Assembly: GCA_041602815.1 (NCBI GenBank)
Contig: JBFIFO010000018.1
Span: 1 to 37,822, forward strand
Reading direction: 5' to 3'
Source of the DNA: GCA-020356105 sp041602815
GTDB taxonomy: Bacteria > Pseudomonadota > Alphaproteobacteria > UBA8366 > JADFVY01
Length of the DNA stretch: 37,822 bases
Positions 24,166 to 33,094 of this stretch are shown here, in pieces. The notes below the pieces were generated by a model. The model had not been told where the DNA came from and did no database searches. It saw only the letters and a list, made by a program, of their open reading frames with translations. Numbering within the stretch: the stretch's first letter is position 1; each line of letters begins with the position of its first letter. The position numbers and the translations under genes are program-made.

Positions 24166-25644
24166 ATGAGCACGAGCGAGGTTCAGATCCCAAATCCGAT
24201 CCGGATCGGCGAGCACGCAGAGCCGCATGTCGACCTGCGCGACTGGCTCGAGCGGGTCGAGGCGATCGGCCAGCTGCAGCGGGTTTCCGGCGTGCACTGG
24301 AATCTCGAGATGGGCGCGGTTGCGGAAATGATCTACCACGCGCGTCCGGAGAACCCGCCGGCCATCCTGTTCGAGGACATTCCCGATTATCCCAGCGGGT
24401 TCAGGGTGCTTTCCGGCATGACCAACTCCCCGCAGCGGCTGGCGCTGACGCTGGGCCTGCCGAAGCCGGCGAACCCGATGGACGTGGTTCGCGCGTATCG
24501 CGACCGCATGAAGCGGTTCGAGCTGATCGGTGCCCGCCAGGTGAACGGCGGGCCGGTGCAGGAGCATATCGACCGCGACGACGAGGTCGACCTGTACAAG
24601 TTCCCCACCCCCTTTCTGCACGAGCTCGACGGCGGCCGCTACATCGGCACCGGCGACCTCGTCATCATGCGCGATCCCGACGACGACTGGGTCAATATCG
24701 GCACCTATCGTGTCATGATCCACGACAAGCGCACGCTTGGTCTGTGGATGTCGCCGGGCAAGCATGGCAGGCTGATTCGGGAGAAGTACTTTGCGCGCGG
24801 TGAGCCGTGCCCGGTCGCGATCAGCGTCGGCCACGACCCGCTGCTGTTCCTGTCCTCCGGCAACGAGGTCGATTACGGGACATCGGAGTTCTCCCACGCC
24901 GGCGGGCACCGGGGCGTGCCGTTCGACGTCGTGGCGAGCGAGCTGCACGGCCTGCCGATCCCGGCCCACGCGGAGATCGTCATCGAAGGCGAGATCGTGC
25001 CCGACGACATGCGCCCGGAAGGCCCGTTCGGCGAATGGACCGGCTATTACGCGAGCTCGGTACGCGACGACCCTGTGGTGCGCGTGCGCCGCGTCTACTA
25101 CCGCGGCGATCCGATCATGACGATGGCGCGTCCGGGCCGACCGCCGTCGGACTACTCGCTCAGCAAATGCGTCATCAAGTCGGCGATGATTTGGGACGAA
25201 GTGGAAAAAGCCGGCCTGCCCGGCGTGCAGGGCGTGTGGTGCCACGAGGCGGGTGGCGGGCGTCTGTTCAACATCATCTCCATCAAGCAGGCCTATCCGG
25301 GGCACGCCAAACAGGCGGCGATGCTGGCCGCGAACTGCCATGCCGGCAACTATCTCGGCCGCTTCGTCGTCGTCGTCGACGAGGACATCGATCCGACCAA
25401 TACCTTCGACATCATGTGGGCGATGGCCAGCCGGTGCGATCCCGTCGAGGACATCGACTTCATCCGCCGCGCCTGGAGCGGCGCCCTCGACCCGCGCAAG
25501 CGGGTCGGCGACAACCATAATTCGCGCGCCATCGTCGATGCGACGCGGCCCTTCGAGTGGCGCGACGAGTTCCCGCCGGTTGCCGAATCGAGCCCGGAGC
25601 TCGCGGCGAAGACCAGGGAGAAGTGGGGGCATCTGCTCGATTGA
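24166..25644 (+). CDS. UbiD-family prenylated-FMN decarboxylase
   Basis: A 492-residue cytoplasmic enzyme of normal UbiD length. Family motifs: NIGTYRVM with N177 and R182 (the prFMN-contacting Asn and the conserved Arg), PGKHGRLI, and RPEGPFGEWTGYY with E285 and E290, corresponding to the catalytic Glu pair. Later come ARPGRPPSDYSLS and the C-terminal DVDEDIDPTN-type segment. UbiD enzymes reversibly decarboxylate unsaturated or aromatic acids using prFMN made by UbiX. UbiX is not in the window. The start at 24166 is taken because AGGGGAACG precedes it. It is the first gene of a rightward run with the permeases, TctC, dehydrogenases and TPP enzyme. The substrate is unknown. Confidence 0.93.
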   Translation: MSTSEVQIPNPIRIGEHAEPHVDLRDWLERVEAIGQLQRVSGVHWNLEMGAVAEMIYHARPENPPAILFEDIPDYPSGFRVLSGMTNSPQRLALTLGLPKPANPMDVVRAYRDRMKRFELIGARQVNGGPVQEHIDRDDEVDLYKFPTPFLHELDGGRYIGTGDLVIMRDPDDDWVNIGTYRVMIHDKRTLGLWMSPGKHGRLIREKYFARGEPCPVAISVGHDPLLFLSSGNEVDYGTSEFSHAGGHRGVPFDVVASELHGLPIPAHAEIVIEGEIVPDDMRPEGPFGEWTGYYASSVRDDPVVRVRRVYYRGDPIMTMARPGRPPSDYSLSKCVIKSAMIWDEVEKAGLPGVQGVWCHEAGGGRLFNIISIKQAYPGHAKQAAMLAANCHAGNYLGRFVVVVDEDIDPTNTFDIMWAMASRCDPVEDIDFIRRAWSGALDPRKRVGDNHNSRAIVDATRPFEWRDEFPPVAESSPELAAKTREKWGHLLD

Positions 25645-25701
25645 CCCGGACATGGAAATCCAGGCGGCCGGCGGCGGTGGCCCGGCGGGCATGACGCCGC
25701 C

Positions 25702-26292
25702 GTGAAGCAGGTCGCGCGCTTCGTCGCCGAGCGCCTGCCCGAGGCGTTCGGGCCGGTGTTCTTCCTGTTCGCAGGCATCGCCGTGGCCAGCGGCTTCGCC
25801 TGTTACGTGGTGCTCGGACCGGCGGCCTTCGAGCGCGCGCTGGGCCAGGACGGCGACCTGCTGCTCTCGCTGCTGCCGCGGATCCTGGCCGCGGTCGCGG
25901 TGGCCGGGCTGGTGCGGGCGATCATCCCGCGCGAGCGGCTCGGCGCGTTGCTCGGGCGCGGATCCGGGGTGCGCGGGCTGGCGCTTGCCGCCGCCGCCGG
26001 CATGGTGACGCCGGGCGGGCCGTTCGCCTCGTTCACCTTCATGGTCATGCTACGCGATTCCGGGATCGACCGCGGGGCGCTGGTCGCCTACGCCACCGGC
26101 TGGGCGCTGCTCGGCATCCAGAGGATCCTGGTGTGGGACATCCCGATGATGGGCCCGGATTTCACGCTCCTGCGCTTTGCGGTCTCGGCGCCGCTGCCGA
26201 TCCTTGCCGGGCTGCTGGCGCGCGCGATTCCGATCGACCCCTTCGTCGGGCGACCGGACTCCGCCGGCGGAACGCCTGGATCCGGGCGATGA
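25702..26292 (+). CDS. Half-size permease A (COG0701-like)
   Basis: A 196-residue membrane protein with about five hydrophobic helices. A central motif reads AAAAGMVTPGGPFASFTFMVML (split here by position, about residues 92-113). It is clearly paralogous to the next gene: both share R-I/L-x-x-A-x-A-x-A-G, I-P, L-G-x-x-S-G, P-x-G-P, V-A-x-x-T-x-W and R-I-x-x-x-x-x-P-M in order. Permeases of the COG0701 type are usually one longer chain, so the two genes may form a heterodimer. The start is GTG at 25702; the stop overlaps the next ATG (ATGA). It lies 57 nt after UbiD. The substrate is unknown; family naming is tentative. Confidence 0.75.
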   Translation: MKQVARFVAERLPEAFGPVFFLFAGIAVASGFACYVVLGPAAFERALGQDGDLLLSLLPRILAAVAVAGLVRAIIPRERLGALLGRGSGVRGLALAAAAGMVTPGGPFASFTFMVMLRDSGIDRGALVAYATGWALLGIQRILVWDIPMMGPDFTLLRFAVSAPLPILAGLLARAIPIDPFVGRPDSAGGTPGSGR

Positions 26293-26786
26293 GCGCGTCC
26301 CTGGTCTTCATCTGGCTGCTCGCCGCAGCCCTTGCCGGCACCGCCGCGTCGCGTCGCGACGGCAGCCTGCGCGATGGCATTGCCTACGGCGCGGACCAGC
26401 TGGTCCGCCTTTTGCCGCGCCTCGTGGTGGCGCTGGCTGCGGCGGGGTTCATCGCCCAGCTGATTCCCGGCGGAGCCGTGGGACGCTGGCTCGGCGCCGA
26501 CAGCGGCGCGCTGGGAATCGCCATCGCCGCGTTCGCTGGCGTCCTGATTCCGTCGGGGCCGGTGGTGACGTTCTCGCTCGCCGCCGTGCTGTTCCACGCC
26601 GGTGCGGGAACGCCACAGATGGTCGCCTTCATCACCTCGTGGTCGGTGTTCGCGCTGCACCGGATCACGATCTACGAGCTGCCGATGCTGGGCTGGCGGT
26701 TCCTCGTGGTGCGCGGACTGTCCGTGCTGCTGCTGCCGCTGATCGCCGGCTTCGCCGCCGGGGCTGTGCTCCTCGTCGTGGCATAA
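26289..26786 (+). CDS. Half-size permease B (COG0701-like)
   Basis: A 165-residue membrane protein with about four to five helices, a paralogue of the preceding gene, with the central motif AGVLIPSGPVVTFSLAAVL and ITSWSVFALHRITIYELPMLG. It is shorter because it lacks part of the N-terminal helix region. The ATG at 26289 overlaps the previous stop by 4 nt, so the two are translationally coupled, as expected for subunits of one complex. A longer frame starting at 26133 lies over the previous gene and is not protein-like. A 210-nt AT-richer spacer follows before TctC. Confidence 0.77.
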   Translation: MSASLVFIWLLAAALAGTAASRRDGSLRDGIAYGADQLVRLLPRLVVALAAAGFIAQLIPGGAVGRWLGADSGALGIAIAAFAGVLIPSGPVVTFSLAAVLFHAGAGTPQMVAFITSWSVFALHRITIYELPMLGWRFLVVRGLSVLLLPLIAGFAAGAVLLVVA

Positions 26787-26996
26787 GCGGCGAATTTGGA
26801 GCCCATGTCGCTATTGTCTTGGTGGGCAAGTCCCTGTTGTAGTTTGATAACTGGCGAACAATACAGCATTGGCGCCGACGTGCCGGAGGCAAAAGGGCAG
26901 CGCCGCGTGCGTTTTCCTATATCCGGTCCGCTGGACGCCGAGCAAACGTCCGCCCGCACGAACGGGCGCGACGAACGGGAAACGGGAGGAACGGAC

Positions 26997-28028
26997 ATGC
27001 CCAGATACGGTCTGGCATTCATTGCTGCTTTCGTGGCCGTGGCGATCTTGCCATGGGGCCCCGCGAAGGCGGAGTCGGTAGAGGAATTCTATTCCGGAAG
27101 GACCGTCGAGCTCTATATCGGCTACAGCCCGGGCGGCGGTTACGATACCTATGCGCGGACGATCGCGCGGCATCTTGCCAAACACATCCCAGGCACCCCC
27201 ACCATCGTGCCCAAGAACATGAAGGGCGCCGGCAGCCTGAAGCTGACCAACTACATGTACAACGTCGCCGCCAAGGACGGCAGCGTCATCGCCACCGTCG
27301 GCCGCGGCATGGCGATGGAGCCGCTGCTCGGCGGTAAGGGCATTCAGTTCGATCCGCAGAAGTTCAACTGGATCGGCAGCGCCAACAACGAGGTGAGCAT
27401 CTGCGGTGCGTGGCACGAGACCGGGATCAAGACCTGGGAGGACGTGCTTGCCAAGGAACTGATCGTCGGCGGCACCGGTTCGGGTGCCGACACCGACACC
27501 TTCCCGCTGCTGCTGAAGAACATGTTCGGGGCAAAGCTGAAGCTGATCTCCGGCTACCCCGGCGGCAACGACGTGCTTCTGGCGATGGAGCGCGGCGAGG
27601 TCGGCGGCCGCTGCGGCTGGTCGTGGTCGAGCGTCAAGGCCAAGAAGCGCGACTGGGTCCGGGACGGCAAGGTCAACGTGTTCCTGCAGATGTCGGTGGC
27701 GAAGCATCCCGACCTGCCGGACGTGCCGCTGGTCATGGATCTGGCGAAAACCACCGAGGACAAGCAGATCCTGAAGCTGATCTTCGCGCGTCAGGTCATG
27801 GGACGGCCGTATCTTGCGCCGCCCGAGGTTCCGGCGGAGCGTGTCAAAGCGTTGCGCCGGGCGTTCGAAGCCACCCTTCAGGATCCCGAGTTCCTGGCCG
27901 AAGCGGAAAAGGCCAAGCTGGAGATCAACCTCGTGACCGGAACGGAGATCGAGGAACTCCTGACGGAGATCTACGCCGCGCCGAAGGAGATCGCCGAAAA
28001 GGCGACGCAGGCGGCGCAGGCCCGCTAG
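26997..28028 (+). CDS. TctC/Bug-family periplasmic binding protein
   Basis: A 343-residue solute-binding protein of the tripartite tricarboxylate transporter family. A signal peptide (about residues 1-25, ending GPAKA) is followed by ELYIGYSPGGGYDTYAR, the family's ligand-loop signature, and later VGGTGSGADTDT and ISGYPGGNDVLLAMERGEV. It binds a carboxylate or similar small acid in the periplasm. There is no C-terminal extension, unlike the two copies at 31877 and 35403. The ATG at 26997 has GGAGG 7 nt upstream; the longer frame to 26796 has no signal peptide. It sits between the permease pair and the dehydrogenases; the TctA-TctB fusion at 17299 lacks a partner and may use it. Confidence 0.92.
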   Translation: MPRYGLAFIAAFVAVAILPWGPAKAESVEEFYSGRTVELYIGYSPGGGYDTYARTIARHLAKHIPGTPTIVPKNMKGAGSLKLTNYMYNVAAKDGSVIATVGRGMAMEPLLGGKGIQFDPQKFNWIGSANNEVSICGAWHETGIKTWEDVLAKELIVGGTGSGADTDTFPLLLKNMFGAKLKLISGYPGGNDVLLAMERGEVGGRCGWSWSSVKAKKRDWVRDGKVNVFLQMSVAKHPDLPDVPLVMDLAKTTEDKQILKLIFARQVMGRPYLAPPEVPAERVKALRRAFEATLQDPEFLAEAEKAKLEINLVTGTEIEELLTEIYAAPKEIAEKATQAAQAR

Positions 28029-28184
28029 ACGCGGGACATAACAACACGGGTGCGGCGGCGCTGCTGCGCCGAACCGTAGCCCGCCGGACGATGGGAGGAC
28101 GTCCGGGCACTGTCAGCCCGGTATTCCGGTTTCACGCGAAGTCGGGATCCGGGCGGTTTATTTGCGCGGGAGGGACGGGGTGAG

Positions 28185-29045
28185 ATGAGGGTTTCCGTTA
28201 TCGGGGTCGGCGCCATGGGCGCCGCCATGGCCGGGCATCTGGCCCGCGCCGGTCACGACGTCACCGGGTTCGATCTGGACCCAACGCGTGCGGCGGCGGT
28301 CACACAGTCCGGCGCCGCGTTTGCCGGCCGCCTCGAGGAGGCTGCGGCGGCCGAACTGTTCATCGTCATGGTGGTATCCGATGCGCAGTCGGCGGATGTG
28401 GTGCACGCGCTGTCCGGCCTCGCTGCGTCGGGCGCATTGATCGCCATCGCCGCGACCAACCATCCCGATACCATGAAAGGACTCGCCGGCATGGCGGCAG
28501 AACATGGCCTGCGCCTGATCGACGCGCCGGTCTGCTTTGGCCTGCAGGGCGCCGTGGACGGCGAACTGGTCAGCCTTTGCGGGGGCAGCGAAGCGGACGT
28601 CGAATTCGCCCGGCCCGTCCTGATGGCCTACAGCCGCGAGGTCTATCACGTCGGTCCCCTTGGCGCCGGGCAGCTCGCCAAGGCCTGCAACAACATGCTG
28701 CACTGGGCCGCCTGCGTCGCCAATTTCGAGGTGCTGCTGCTGGCCAAACGGTTCGGCATCGATGCCCAGCACATGCGCGAGATCCTGCTCGACTGCCCGG
28801 GCCAGAACGGCACGCTCGAGCGCTGGGATTCGACCCGCTTCACCTGGCCGGAGAAGGACATGGATATCGTTCTCGACATGGCCCAGACAGGCGGGCTGAA
28901 GCTGCCGCTGTTCGGCCAGATCGACCAGCTCGTCAAGCTACTCGGCCCGCAGCAGGTCAAGGACCTGCTATACGGGGATGAGACGAATTATCTCGGCGAG
29001 ACCGTCGGCCCCCTGTCGGCGGATGCCGGCGGCCTCGGGTCCTGA
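28185..29045 (+). CDS. NAD(P)-dependent beta-hydroxyacid dehydrogenase, copy 1
   Basis: A 286-residue dehydrogenase of the 3-hydroxyisobutyrate dehydrogenase family. The dinucleotide motif GVGAMG is at residues 7-12, and the aspartate after the second strand (GFDLD) suggests NAD. The catalytic lysine is K166 in GAGQLAKACNN. The substrate motif, usually DAPVSGG, reads DAPVCFG (residues 113-119), so the substrate pocket is changed. The ATG follows GGGAGGG. Copy 2 begins 8 nt after the stop. It likely oxidises a hydroxyacid or reduces a semialdehyde in the pathway of the neighbouring UbiD and TPP enzymes. Confidence 0.9.
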   Translation: MRVSVIGVGAMGAAMAGHLARAGHDVTGFDLDPTRAAAVTQSGAAFAGRLEEAAAAELFIVMVVSDAQSADVVHALSGLAASGALIAIAATNHPDTMKGLAGMAAEHGLRLIDAPVCFGLQGAVDGELVSLCGGSEADVEFARPVLMAYSREVYHVGPLGAGQLAKACNNMLHWAACVANFEVLLLAKRFGIDAQHMREILLDCPGQNGTLERWDSTRFTWPEKDMDIVLDMAQTGGLKLPLFGQIDQLVKLLGPQQVKDLLYGDETNYLGETVGPLSADAGGLGS

Positions 29046-29052
29046 TCGCGCG

Positions 29053-29898
29053 ATGGCCCGGGACATTTCGCCGGAGGTTGCCCGCGCGGCGGGGGTGATC
29101 GGCCTCGGCGCCATGGGAGCGCCGATGGCGCGCCACATGGCGCAGGCCGGCTTTCGGGTCAGCGGCTACGACCCGGACGTTGCCGCATGGCGCCGGGTGG
29201 CGGACACGGTGACGTGTTTGGCGAGCCCGGCGGCGGTCGCCGCGAGCGCTGCCCTCACCCTGGTCGTCGTGCCGACCGATACCGACGTGGTGGCAGCGTG
29301 CGCGGGCGACGATGGCCTGTTCGCCGCCGACGGTACCGGCCGGATCGTGGCGATCTGCAGTTCGGTGCGACCCGATACCGTCCGTGAACTGGAGGAGCCG
29401 GCCGGCCGCGCCGGGTTCGATCTGCTCGACCTGCCGCTGACCAAGGGGGTGCGGGCCGCCGAGGCCGGCACGATGACGCTGCTCGCGGGCGGCGATCCCG
29501 GCGTCCTGCAACGGGCGCGGCCGTTCCTCGACTGCTTTGCCAACACGATCCACCATGTCGGGGGGCTCGGTGCCGGCCAGGTCGCCAAGACGGTCAACAA
29601 CCTGCTGCTGTGGTCGGGCATGGTCGCCGTCGCGGAGGCCTTGCGCCTGGCGGCACGGCTCGGAACGGACCCTGCCGTGCTGCGTGAGGCAATGCGGGAT
29701 TGCAGTGCCGACAGCTGGGTGCTGCGCGAGTTCGACCGGATCGTGCCGACCTGGCCGGCCAAGGACATGGAGATCGCCCTCGCCGTGGCCGCTACGGCGG
29801 GCATCGACCTGCCGCTCATGGCCACGGTGGCAACGCAGGTCGGGTCGTATGACAGAAACGTGCTGAACCGCATCCTGGCGGGCGAACACGGCGACTAG
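29053..29898 (+). CDS. NAD(P)-dependent beta-hydroxyacid dehydrogenase, copy 2
   Basis: A 281-residue paralogue of the preceding gene. The dinucleotide motif is GLGAMG (about residues 17-22) and the catalytic lysine K179 lies in GAGQVAKTVNN. The substrate motif reads DLPLTKG (residues 126-132) instead of DAPVSGG, diverging further than copy 1. The shared segment PxKDM[DE]I-x-L near the C-terminus shows the two are close relatives. The ATG at 29053 is 8 nt past the previous stop; a longer in-frame start at 28978 lies inside copy 1 and is unlikely. The TPP enzyme starts 15 nt after its stop. Two copies with different pockets may act on two steps or form a heteromer. Confidence 0.9.
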   Translation: MARDISPEVARAAGVIGLGAMGAPMARHMAQAGFRVSGYDPDVAAWRRVADTVTCLASPAAVAASAALTLVVVPTDTDVVAACAGDDGLFAADGTGRIVAICSSVRPDTVRELEEPAGRAGFDLLDLPLTKGVRAAEAGTMTLLAGGDPGVLQRARPFLDCFANTIHHVGGLGAGQVAKTVNNLLLWSGMVAVAEALRLAARLGTDPAVLREAMRDCSADSWVLREFDRIVPTWPAKDMEIALAVAATAGIDLPLMATVATQVGSYDRNVLNRILAGEHGD

Positions 29899-29913
29899 CA
29901 GAGGGAAGAGGCA

Positions 29914-31653
29914 ATGGCAGATAGACGCTGGCAGTCCGACATCATCGTCGACATGATCAAGCGGTACGGGTTCGAGTACATCACGCTCAACCCGGGCGCC
30001 AGCTTCCGAGGGCTGCACGATTCGCTCGTCAACTACGGCAACAACGAGCCGCCCATTCTGCTATGCCAGCATGAGGAAACGGCGGTGCAGATGGCGCACG
30101 GCTATGCCAAGGCGACCGGCCGGCCGATGATCGCGATCGTGCACAACCTGGTCGGGCTTTTGCACTCCAACCTTGCGATCTACTATGCCTATGCCGACCG
30201 CGCCCCGGTCTTCATCATCGGCGCCACCGGCCCGATGGACGAGGCCAAACGCCGGCCGCACATAGACTGGAGCCACAGCGCGCTGGTCCAGGGCGAGGCC
30301 GTGCGCCACTATGTGAAATGGGACTACCAGCCGCATGCGATCGACGGCGTACCGGAATCCTTTGCGCGCGCCTACTCGATCATGACGACACAGCCGCAGG
30401 GTCCGATCTACATGTGCTACGACGCGATGCTGCAGGAGGCGCAGCTGACACGCGACGTGCCGCTGCCCCCGCCCGGCGCGGCGGCGACGCCGGCTCCGAT
30501 GGCGCCCGACCCGGCTGCGCTGCAGGCGATCGCCGACAAGCTGCTGGCTGCTGATAACCCGATCCTTCTGGCCCAGTATGTCGGCCGCCAGGAGGGCGGC
30601 TTGGAAAATTTGGTGGCGCTTGCCGAGACGGTCGGCGCGCCGGTCTGGGACATCAACAGCGCGCTCAACTTCCCGAGCCGCCACCCGCTCAATTTGAGCA
30701 TGGACGACGACGTGCTGCGTACGGCGGACCTGATCGTCGGGCTCGACGTGGTCGACTGGGAGAAACCGACCCATTCGCTCGACAGCACCAACCGAGTGGT
30801 CACGCCACTGGTGCCGGAGAGTTGCGACTGGGTCGAGATCGGCTTTGCCGAGATCGGCATGAGCAAGTGGTCGTTCGACTACGGGCGCATGCAGCCCTGT
30901 TCGGTGCGCGCCCTCGGCGATCCGCTGCTGGCGATTCCCGAGCTGACGCGGTTCTGCCGGGACCGGATCGCCGGCGATGCGTTGCTCGCCGCCCGCGTTC
31001 TCGAGCGCGCGGAGGCCGTCACCCGGCGGCACGGGGAGTTGCGGGAGCTGTGGCAGGCGCAGGCCCGCGAGGACTGGGACGCCTCGCCGATCACCCTGCC
31101 GCGCCTCGCCGCCGACGTCTGGGAGGTCATCAAGGACGAAGACTGGGTGCTGAGCGCCGGCACGCTGCGCCAGTGGGCGCGCAAGCTCTGGGACTTCGAC
31201 CGGCCGTACCGCCATCCCGGCAAGTCGCTCGGCACGGCGACGCAGATCGGCATCTCGCTCGGAGTCGCCCTGGCCAACAAGGGCACCGGACGGCTCGTCG
31301 TCGACCTGCAGCCGGACGGCGACCTGATGTTCGACGCCGGTGCCCTCTGGGTTGCCGCAAAGCATGAAATCCCGATGCTGGTGGTGATGTTCAACAACCG
31401 CGCCTATTACAACGACTGGGAGCACCAGATCCGCATGGCGCGGCAACGCAGCACCGACGTCGAAAAGGCCCATATCGGCATGGACCTGTATGGCCCGGAT
31501 CCCGATTTCGCCGGCCTCGCGCGGGCCATGGGCTGCCACGGCGAGGGACCGATTCATGACCCGGCGGAGATCGGCCCGGCACTGCGCCGTGCGCTGGCCG
31601 AGGTCAAGAAGGGTCGCCTGGCGCTGGTCGACACGATCACACGGCACCGGTGA
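29914..31653 (+). CDS. Thiamine-pyrophosphate-dependent decarboxylase/lyase-type enzyme
   Basis: A 579-residue enzyme of the acetolactate synthase/benzoylformate decarboxylase superfamily. The N-terminal Pyr domain carries the catalytic glutamate in CQHEETAVQMAHGYAKATG (E54 or E55). A central domain follows (about 190-350), then the PP domain with QPDGDLMFDAG (residues 466-476) and FNN (493-495). The cofactor motif, normally GDG, is PDG here, retaining the metal-binding Asp468. It may decarboxylate or carboligate a 2-oxo acid. The ATG follows GAGGGAAGAGG. It is the last gene of the UbiD run; a perfect hairpin follows (31697-31726). The substrate is not deducible. Confidence 0.9.
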   Translation: MADRRWQSDIIVDMIKRYGFEYITLNPGASFRGLHDSLVNYGNNEPPILLCQHEETAVQMAHGYAKATGRPMIAIVHNLVGLLHSNLAIYYAYADRAPVFIIGATGPMDEAKRRPHIDWSHSALVQGEAVRHYVKWDYQPHAIDGVPESFARAYSIMTTQPQGPIYMCYDAMLQEAQLTRDVPLPPPGAAATPAPMAPDPAALQAIADKLLAADNPILLAQYVGRQEGGLENLVALAETVGAPVWDINSALNFPSRHPLNLSMDDDVLRTADLIVGLDVVDWEKPTHSLDSTNRVVTPLVPESCDWVEIGFAEIGMSKWSFDYGRMQPCSVRALGDPLLAIPELTRFCRDRIAGDALLAARVLERAEAVTRRHGELRELWQAQAREDWDASPITLPRLAADVWEVIKDEDWVLSAGTLRQWARKLWDFDRPYRHPGKSLGTATQIGISLGVALANKGTGRLVVDLQPDGDLMFDAGALWVAAKHEIPMLVVMFNNRAYYNDWEHQIRMARQRSTDVEKAHIGMDLYGPDPDFAGLARAMGCHGEGPIHDPAEIGPALRRALAEVKKGRLALVDTITRHR

Positions 31654-31696
31654 CGCGGTGCACGACCGCTGCCGGTAACGGACGGGCGAGAAGAAA

Positions 31697-31726
31697 ATGC
31701 CGGAACCGTGTTTCCGGTTCCGGCAT
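31697..31726 (-). terminator. Perfect 12-bp terminator hairpin
   Basis: The arms ATGCCGGAACCG and CGGTTCCGGCAT are exact complements around TGTTTC. On the minus strand the hairpin is followed by TTTTCTTCT, a good T-run, so it terminates the leftward TctC transcript (stop 31877). On the plus strand it is 44 nt past the TPP enzyme stop, with a poorer T-run; it may serve both directions. Confidence 0.85.
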
Positions 31727-31876
31727 CGAGTTCAAAATATTGCCGAGTGGCGCGGCCGCCCCACCCCCGATGGCGAAAGGTCGGCGTGGCGGCACGTGCC
31801 GAATGCGGCCATGCGGTTCACGCGAACCGCTCCGTCCTGGCCCCCGGGAGGGAGCCGCTGCCCGCGAAACTGCGGA

Positions 31877-33094
31877 TCAGCCTTCGCAAGCCATGTTTTT
31901 CGGCTCGTTGTCCTCGTGGGTCGGGTCGTAGGCGATGTCGCAGACCATGCCCGCCTTCAGCTGTTCGCGGGTCGCCTCGCCGCCGCCGATGGTTATCCGG
32001 GTCCGTGAACCGGACACCTTCGCGTTGATCCTGGTGCCATCGGCGTCGAACGCGATCTTCTTGCCGTCCGGCGAGACGTCGGCGAGGCTGGTCCTGACCT
32101 TGCGCAGCATGACCTCGGCGTTCAGCGCGGCGGCGATGATTTCCACCGTGCCGGGACCCTGGTTCAACGCGTCCCGGACCACGGCCGCAACCTCGTCGCC
32201 CCAGGCGGGCTCGATCGGGATGCCCAACCGCTCGGCCTCGGCCAGCAGGGCCGGGTCTGTCAGCGCCCTCTCGTAGGCGGCCCGCAGGTCCGCGACCCGC
32301 TGTGCCGGCGTACCGGGAGGCGCCGCTGTCAGCCGGCCCAGCACCGACATCGCCTGCACCAGGCTGACGATGGCCTTGGCCTTCGAGGTCGCGGCAATGT
32401 GCTCGGCCTGGAGGATCGTCGGGGTATAGCCGCCGACCGCCAGGGCGAAGGTGCCATGACCGTTATTGACGAAGGTCTGCAGGGAACTCAGCGAGCCAAG
32501 CTGCCCCGCGATCTCGCCGCGCAGCATGGCCTCCTCGCCTTCCTCGCCGTTGAACCCGGGCACGACCTCGATGTTGAGATCCAGGGCCTCGCGCAACAGC
32601 TGTGTTTCGGTATAGGACGCCGACCCGACGCCGGACGTCGCGAATGTCGCGGGCTTGCCGGCCCGCACAAGATCGTCGAGATTGCGGTAGCCGCTCTTCG
32701 TGCCCAGCACCAGCGCGCGCGGATCGGCCGACGCCTTGCCGATCCACTCGAACTCGAGCAGATCGAACGTCACGCCTTCGCGCTGCAGCAGCTGCGCATA
32801 AATCAGGCCGGTGTTGAACGTGCCGATCGTCAGCCCGTCGCGCGGCGACGCGGCCAAAAGGTTGGTGCCTTTGATGTGGCCGCCGCCCGGCACGTTTTGG
32901 ACCCGGACGGTGGCGTCGAGATGTTTTCCAAGGTACTTGGCGATCAGCCGCGCATAGGTGTCGTATCCGCCGCCCGGGCTCGTCGCAACGATGTAGGTGA
33001 TCGTCTTGCCCTTGTAGAACTCGCTGGCATTTGCGGTGCCGGCCGCCGCGATCATCGCGCCCAGCATCAGCATGACTCTTGGCAGATGTCTCAT
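31877..33094 (-). CDS. TctC-type binding protein with C-terminal extension, copy 1
   Basis: A 405-residue periplasmic binding protein. A signal peptide (about residues 1-23, ending TANAS) precedes the TctC fold with ATSPGGGYDTYARL and VQNVPGGGHIKGTN. The first 330 residues match the usual length. The last 75 add a domain with VSGSRTRITIGG, LKAGMVCDIAYDP and NEPKNMACE, also present in the protein at 35403. The two cysteines, 17 residues apart, could form a disulphide. It probably binds the substrate of the TctAB pair just upstream. The ATG at 33094 has AAAGGA upstream, and a 315-nt spacer follows TctB. Confidence 0.9.
   Translation of the reverse strand: MRHLPRVMLMLGAMIAAAGTANASEFYKGKTITYIVATSPGGGYDTYARLIAKYLGKHLDATVRVQNVPGGGHIKGTNLLAASPRDGLTIGTFNTGLIYAQLLQREGVTFDLLEFEWIGKASADPRALVLGTKSGYRNLDDLVRAGKPATFATSGVGSASYTETQLLREALDLNIEVVPGFNGEEGEEAMLRGEIAGQLGSLSSLQTFVNNGHGTFALAVGGYTPTILQAEHIAATSKAKAIVSLVQAMSVLGRLTAAPPGTPAQRVADLRAAYERALTDPALLAEAERLGIPIEPAWGDEVAAVVRDALNQGPGTVEIIAAALNAEVMLRKVRTSLADVSPDGKKIAFDADGTRINAKVSGSRTRITIGGGEATREQLKAGMVCDIAYDPTHEDNEPKNMACEG

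Noticed and set aside
28056..28071. Short hairpin CGGCGC/GCGCCG after TctC
   Set aside because: Only 6 bp with no T-run, in GC-rich DNA where such repeats are common.
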